Assembly (NCBI GenBank): GCA_029891345.1
Contig: CM057000.1
Coordinates: forward strand, 124,605,838 to 124,669,837
Length of the DNA stretch: 64,000 nucleotides
Direction: 5' to 3'
From: Dryococelus australis
Lineage: Eukaryota; Arthropoda; Insecta; Phasmatodea; Phasmatidae
Below, in pieces: positions 59,081 through 64,000 of the stretch. Position numbers and translations under genes: made by a program. The notes beneath the pieces are model-generated. The model was given only the letters and a program-made list of their open reading frames with translations. It was not told the DNA's origin and made no database searches. Every line of letters begins with the position of its first letter. The first letter of the stretch is position 1.

Positions 59081-60265
59081 TAGGGATGGGATCCTCAATA
59101 CCACAATATCCTCGATACTTTATAGTATCAAGTATCGCATAAGAATATCCAAAAGTATTGAATTTTAACTCCCATTTTTGTGCCATAATTATGGTACGAG
59201 TGTACTGTAACTTCCATGTACATGATACTTAAAAAAAAAGTGTACAATAATTTAATACATTTTCTCATGCCATACTTATGGTACAAGTGTACCATAACGC
59301 TTGGAATGCATACAATATGGTTCAAAAGTGTACCATAATTTAATCTGTGTCCTTTGGACATTCCAATGCACCCATAAAATTTGACCTAGGTGCAACAGTT
59401 TGCAAGATATTAACAGCAACTTTAAAACGTTTATCATAATTATCTCAGCTGGCAGCGAGCGTTCCAAGAAGCCTTCACGAGTCGAGATTGAACGAACGGT
59501 TTACAAGTTCTTACATTTTAAAAGTACAAGTGTACCATAATATACCATATTGTATTCATAACATAATATTCTCACAGCTCAGAGCACCTAGGGTGCTTTT
59601 AAGCAAACCTATACATACCACAACAACGATTTTTGACATTTAATTTTATGATATATGAGGTAAAATAAAAACGGGTCGAGAGTTGTGAGCAAGCTCCAAT
59701 ATGTGCAGGTGAGTAACTTGAGTAGTTATTGTACATCCCATAAATACCGTAATTATCAGGTGCAACTGCATTATTAAATATTCACAAAAAATTATATACC
59801 ATAATTATCTGTACACCCGTCATGGCCTAGCCCGCATATTCCAGACTAGGCCACAGTGGGTGTAACAGATAATTACAATATTTATTTAACATTACAGTAA
59901 TATCCTTGAAGTCGCAAAATAAGTGTGTACTGAGCTATCATTTTCCTTAAAGTTTGATTACAACTTTTACTATGGCAACGTGATTCTAAAGAATTGAAGG
60001 AGACTGTGTTGGTTTGTCATTGGTTAAGGACCTTTGGGTTATAAGCCATCCACCATTTGTTTCCAGTGTAATGTGGGTTTTTATATAGTTTCAGTGTGTG
60101 GCAACAACACTAGTAAAATGAGCAATTTTCTTGGCCAAGTAGTTTTGTGTACTTGACAATCATAATTTGGTATTGAGAAAAGTATTGCTGTAGAGTATCG
60201 CGAGACTGTTTTGGTATAGAAACTGGTATTGAGTATTGAGAAAATGTAGTATCGACCCATCTCTA
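59081..60265. mobile_element. hAT-like non-autonomous element (1.2 kb)
   Basis: The left end TAGGGATGGGATCCTCAATA and the right end (minus strand) TAGAGATGGGTCGATACTAC both lead into repeated CAATACC/GTATCG words. Flanking 8-mers TTTGAAAA (59073-59080) and ATTGCAAA (60266-60273) agree at six of eight positions, compatible with a decayed 8-bp hAT duplication. The interior carries repeated GTACAAGTGTACCATAA and CATAATTATGGTAC motifs (59180-59345, 59520-59550). There is no transposase; minus ORFs 58980-59467 are incidental. Confidence 0.6.
59795..59880. mobile_element. 85-bp hairpin, small nested MITE
   Basis: ATTATCTGTACACCCGTCAT then GGCCTAG is followed by CTAGGCCACAGTGGGTGTAA and CAGATAATTA, a near-perfect inverted repeat with a 19-nt loop. 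It lies inside the hAT-like element. Confidence 0.7.
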
Positions 60266-60273
60266 ATTGCAAA

Positions 60274-61394
60274 TGTGCACTCAATAAGAAAACAACGGAA
60301 TACACCACAATATTTTATGAAATGTTCGTATTCATAATAAATGATAAAAAGAAACCGAGCTTAAAATTTAAATATTGAAGTGGGACACATTGAAGTTTAC
60401 TCCTTTAACCACAAAGTAAAAAATCTATGACAAGAATAAGAAAATAAACAAAGCTAGTGCATCTTCCAATTCCATCTCTACAACCTCAATAAGTGCACAA
60501 ACATAACAACATGCTACTATATTAACCAGTGAACAATTATTTTGACATGTTAACGAATTTGATTACGGCGATGTAGTGACTTCACTAGCTCCTACTCTTA
60601 TTGGCTGAAGTTTGTCATGTTTTTCTTTTCTACGTTGTAGAAAGAGCAGACTGAGGACAATCTTACATTTCCCCTATCCATAACCATGATATTACACTTT
60701 TGTGTTATTGTACAACCAGACTTTGTATCTTGAATCAGTTTTCAAGGGGCGATGATAATTTATTAAACTCTTGCTAGACCATAAGTAATTGGTGTAGTTC
60801 TGCAATGCCATTTTCGCAGCCTGGTATAAAAAATTCACATCTCTAGATTTAAAACACTAAAAATTAAAAAATCAAACTGAATCTACACTGAAATTTTTTT
60901 ATTCAAACCAAAGTGCACTTAGCAATGCAAAATCATATAGCAGTTACAAAGAAATACAGATGTGTCACACCAAAAATTTAAAAGTTTTAATGCACCAAAT
61001 TTTTTTCCAAGTTTTAGAGACGGAAACAAGCCTCGCATATATCACACCAACCAAAACAATGACATGTATCAATGCCGTAGTTTTGGTGAGAGACAAAATA
61101 TATTGGTAACTGCATCCGACATTACTTTAAGCTGTTCTCTTGGTCAGTGAATGCACCAGGAAAGTAATTAAATACTATCCCTGTCATCGTTGATAAGACA
61201 CAGAGGTTTCCTGCCGGTGGCCAGATCAGCCTGCAATGAAATGCTGCTATCTCTTCCTGTCCACCACTCTTCCTCTCTCTTTTGCAGTCCTGCCACTATC
61301 TCTTAGCACTACATTCCCATTGATCGAGTCAAAACAGCAGTCAATGCAAACCACTTTGCAATACACGTTCTGTAATTCTACTTTTGTGAGACCA
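60274..61394. other. AT-rich sequence, nothing recognised
   Basis: CTCTTCCTCTCTCTTTTGCAG at about 61268-61288 resembles a strong plus-strand splice acceptor, but the frame behind it is short and featureless. Confidence 0.35.
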
Positions 61395-61863
61395 CAGTAG
61401 AACCCTGTTATAGCATTTTTCAGAGATTGCATTAAAAAATAATGTATGCAGAAAAATATTATAAGCAGAAATTAACATTAAGCATCTACAGGTAGAAACC
61501 GACAAAACTTAAATTTTATCACTGGTATATATAACAGCAAGTTACGTGGCGTTCCCTGTAAAAAAAAATTAATCCCTCACAAAAACTTGCAGATTTTCAT
61601 TAATTTTGTTTTGTTTCTTATACCCACATTTAGATAGAATGTCATGCACTACAAAACCATTTTAGTTGGCTATGCCAGCTTAGCTTTAAACAGTCAGTGC
61701 TGAAATTGTGGCCATGAACGGAACAAATAGTGATGTTATTTGCAGAAATGATAAAAATAACTATGTTACAAGAAGAAAATAAAAGCATTAAAATTAATCG
61801 GAAAATGGTAGGATAATGAAATAATAGTATTATATGCACAAATAATATAACAGGATTCCACTG
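61395..61863. mobile_element. pogo/Tigger-like MITE (469 bp)
   Basis: Ends CAGTAGAACCCTGTTATAGC (left) and, on the minus strand, CAGTGGAATCCTGTTATATT (right). The right flank is TA (61864-61865) and the left flank reads CA, probably a mutated TA. It is the same type as 39404-39804. Confidence 0.75.
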
Positions 61864-61865
61864 TA

Positions 61866-62405
61866 GTAGTAAATATTACAAAATGAGATGTAGATTATAA
61901 ATCTAGGTGTGCGACATAAAAACACAGACTTAAAGTTACTTACTCCCATCGCTGACTGGGAGACATGTTTACTAAATGCCTTTGTAATCCTCTGGTTTAT
62001 TTTATGTTAGTGCACAATGAATGCATATTTACACCAAGGGTGTATTTGAGTTACATGGTAGCAATAAACAAAGAATAATTGAAAACTAAAAATGAAAACT
62101 AATAACACTGTTTGGAAACAATGAAATTGTAAACGAAAATACAGTAAAGTGAAAATATTGTAATAAAAACTTCAGTAACCCAATAGACTATTACAGAAAT
62201 AACCATGTTATCAATGTGCCTACATCTTAAAACTGAATTCCTTAAAACAAGGTTGATTAATTTATAACTCCTAGGCTACATGTGACCAAGCAAAAAAAAG
62301 TTTAATCTGTGATTCATATATCTTTTTAAATATTATCGAGAAAAAAAAAAAGATCTATAGATCCCAAATGCCAATTTATACAATTAACAACCACAAACAG
62401 ATTAA
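61866..62405. other. AT-rich sequence, nothing recognised
   Basis: No features seen. Confidence 0.4.
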
Positions 62406-62485
62406 GTTGCAAGTAGGCCACTAGGCTACCAAAAATATATAAAAGGACAGGAATTCTATTACTACACTACGAGTACTAGATTAGA
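62406..62485. mobile_element. Short relative of the Penelope-like element end
   Basis: AGTTGCAAGTAGGCCACTAG, GCTACCAAAAATATATAA and GGACAGGAATTC match the copies at 53355 and 57494. Flanking AGATTAA (62399-62405) and AGATTAG may be remains of a target duplication. Confidence 0.65.
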
Positions 62486-64000
62486 AGTTAACAAATACTG
62501 ATCCGTAATCTAACGCTGCAACACATTTATACATTAAGATTTAAATGTTTCATAGAGCAGAGTTTTTTTAACTCATAACTCGAAAATTAACACATTAAAC
62601 GACAATTTCAGATGAAGTGGTAGAAGAAAGACTCTGGGATCAATGTACACAATGGGTGTGTGCGGCAGAATCAGGGATAAACTACCTAAAAGGAAATCCC
62701 AGTAACAACTAAGACATCAAATTATGTTCCTAGGATGAAAATTACTGATGTGTCTACAGACTTTCAAAAAGGATCAACAAGAACAAAAACTTCGAAAAAC
62801 AAGAAGTTTCAAGCCATTTCAGCTGCTTGTGTGTGCACTTTAACAACACACACTTAACAAATAAAATTAAATTATGTAGCATGCCTAACAGCACTGGACA
62901 GGAAGTAATTTCTACAGAAATTCTGTTGGTTTGATTTTATAAGTACCCAGTGAGACAGCATATCATAGCAAACGAACTAAAAACTGAACTGCACACATGA
63001 ATTCTGAACATGTTTATGGCATTGATAATAAAATAAGTGTTTTGTCCAATATGTGTAAGAACATTTAAAAGTTGCCACAGGCATAAAAAAACAGTAACAG
63101 ATCTTTTTTTTAAATAATAAACATGGAAACATTCAAGTAAAATGAAGAAAAAATAAATTTCTGGTTGCTTATTCTTATAAAGGGCACAACTGCTTAAGCT
63201 GCTTTCATGCCATTAGCTTGCAATTTACAGAAGGAAACCAGAACTGATGGTAAAAAAAAAAAAAAGAACAAACTGTTAGCTAGTCCCATATACATCTGAA
63301 CATGTACCATACTGCAACCTGCTCTCGAAAAAGCATTTTGCTTCAGTTACCAACAAGAAGAATTACCTATTCAAGGGTTAGGCATAACTACATTAAATAA
63401 AAAATTACAAAGAATGCACAAAAACATAATTCTATTTTTTTCCACTGGCAATAAATATCTGTCACTTCCACTGTCACACAGGACTATCTTCCAGCACTGA
63501 ATCAATTTTTTTTGGAAAAAATCTATTTTTAATTAAAACAATGAATACCGGTGTTAAAAATGTTTAAGATCAACCCTTTAAGAAGAAGTACATAACAGCT
63601 GTATGATGTGTAACTATATCATCACTACTGTACGTCTATTTATTTCCAACTGCCACAACTACAGGTAGATCATTTACATTATTAAATGCATACTAATAAC
63701 TAACAGACTGATTAAATTTGTGTCTTAATTAAAAAAAAGAAGTCCCTGCAATTGCATTATTTGATAATATAGCTGGAGTTGTCTGCTGACGAACAGCCTT
63801 AAGAATCACTTGGCAGCACTATAAATAATTTCACGTTACATATACTGCCAAGCTAAGTGAATGCTTCTTGAACTATACAACTAGTTATCCTAGTACTAGC
63901 TGGATTAGTCTGTACAGCTAACACTGACCCACACACCACTCAGCAGTTCTTCCAAGCCTGCAATAATGTGAGTAGCAAACTTCAAGTTCAACAGAAAAAA
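62486..64000. other. AT-rich sequence, nothing recognised
   Basis: No ORF above 60 codons, no RNA gene and no clear repeat. It may belong to an intron or untranslated region continuing past the window. Confidence 0.4.

Overview
The window looks like a gene-poor stretch of a large, AT-rich, transposon-rich animal nuclear genome. It is most probably an arthropod, and a hexapod fits best. The reasons are the mixture of tRNA-derived SINEs, TA- and TAA-flanked MITEs, a Tc1-type remnant, a P-element-type transposase fragment, a Ty3/gypsy integrase tail, a Penelope-like (PLE) remnant and a protein-primed type DNA polymerase B (PolB) relic, plus long (TA)n tracts and the absence of long intact genes. 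The species cannot be named from sequence alone.

Layout. 0-12.5 kb: dense small DNA transposons and SINEs. It holds three copies of one TA-flanked MITE family (503-920, 6873-7808, 9711-10699), the last carrying a nested, deleted Tc1-like element (9782-10339). It also holds two TAA-flanked PIF/Harbinger-like MITEs (4271-4922, 6134-6745) and a SINE with a perfect 13-bp target duplication (3476-3671). The best host-gene candidate is here: a GC-rich minus-strand first coding exon (10855-11007) resembling the AIG1/ADTRP membrane-hydrolase family, ending at a splice donor. A second minus-strand open frame (3136-3447) looks coding but is unrecognised.

12.5-25 kb: a P-element-like transposase fragment (13990-14342), a 1-kb imperfect palindrome with tRNA-like ends (14545-15512), and a 2-kb element with nearly identical 0.38-kb inverted arms (15617-17581). 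Next is a broken minus-strand PolB gene with N-terminal zinc fingers (18905-22854), interrupted by a tRNA-like insertion. It is followed by purine-rich tandem repeats and a perfect 38-bp inverted repeat enclosing (TA)42.

25-40 kb: a decayed Tc1/mariner-superfamily-like transposase tail (25290-25640), a 4.1-kb foldback-type element with roughly 0.9-kb arms (26341-30435), and a 650-bp palindrome (31826-32475). Then come a tandem duplication, a gypsy integrase remnant on the plus strand (34950-35517), and an oppositely oriented Cys/His-rich, gag-like remnant with a triplicated primer-binding-site-like segment (35485-36740). A pogo/Tigger-like MITE lies at 39404-39804.

40-64 kb: AT-rich and much poorer in repeats, possibly introns or untranslated sequence of an unidentified gene. 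It has one acidic minus-strand terminal-exon candidate (42770-42987) and one weak plus-strand ORF (57775-57993). Mobile sequences here are a tandem array made from the end of the first MITE family (50008-50516), a PLE insertion with inverted arms, hammerhead-like cores and a 16-bp target duplication (53355-54139), a hAT-like element (59081-60265), a second pogo-like MITE (61395-61863), and two short relatives of the PLE end (57494, 62406).

No intact multi-gene system, operon, CRISPR array or rRNA gene is visible. The most unusual items are the MITE-derived tandem array, the PLE insertion, the zinc-finger PolB relic, and the transposon arms that carry YY1/Pho-like AAGATGGCGGC motifs.
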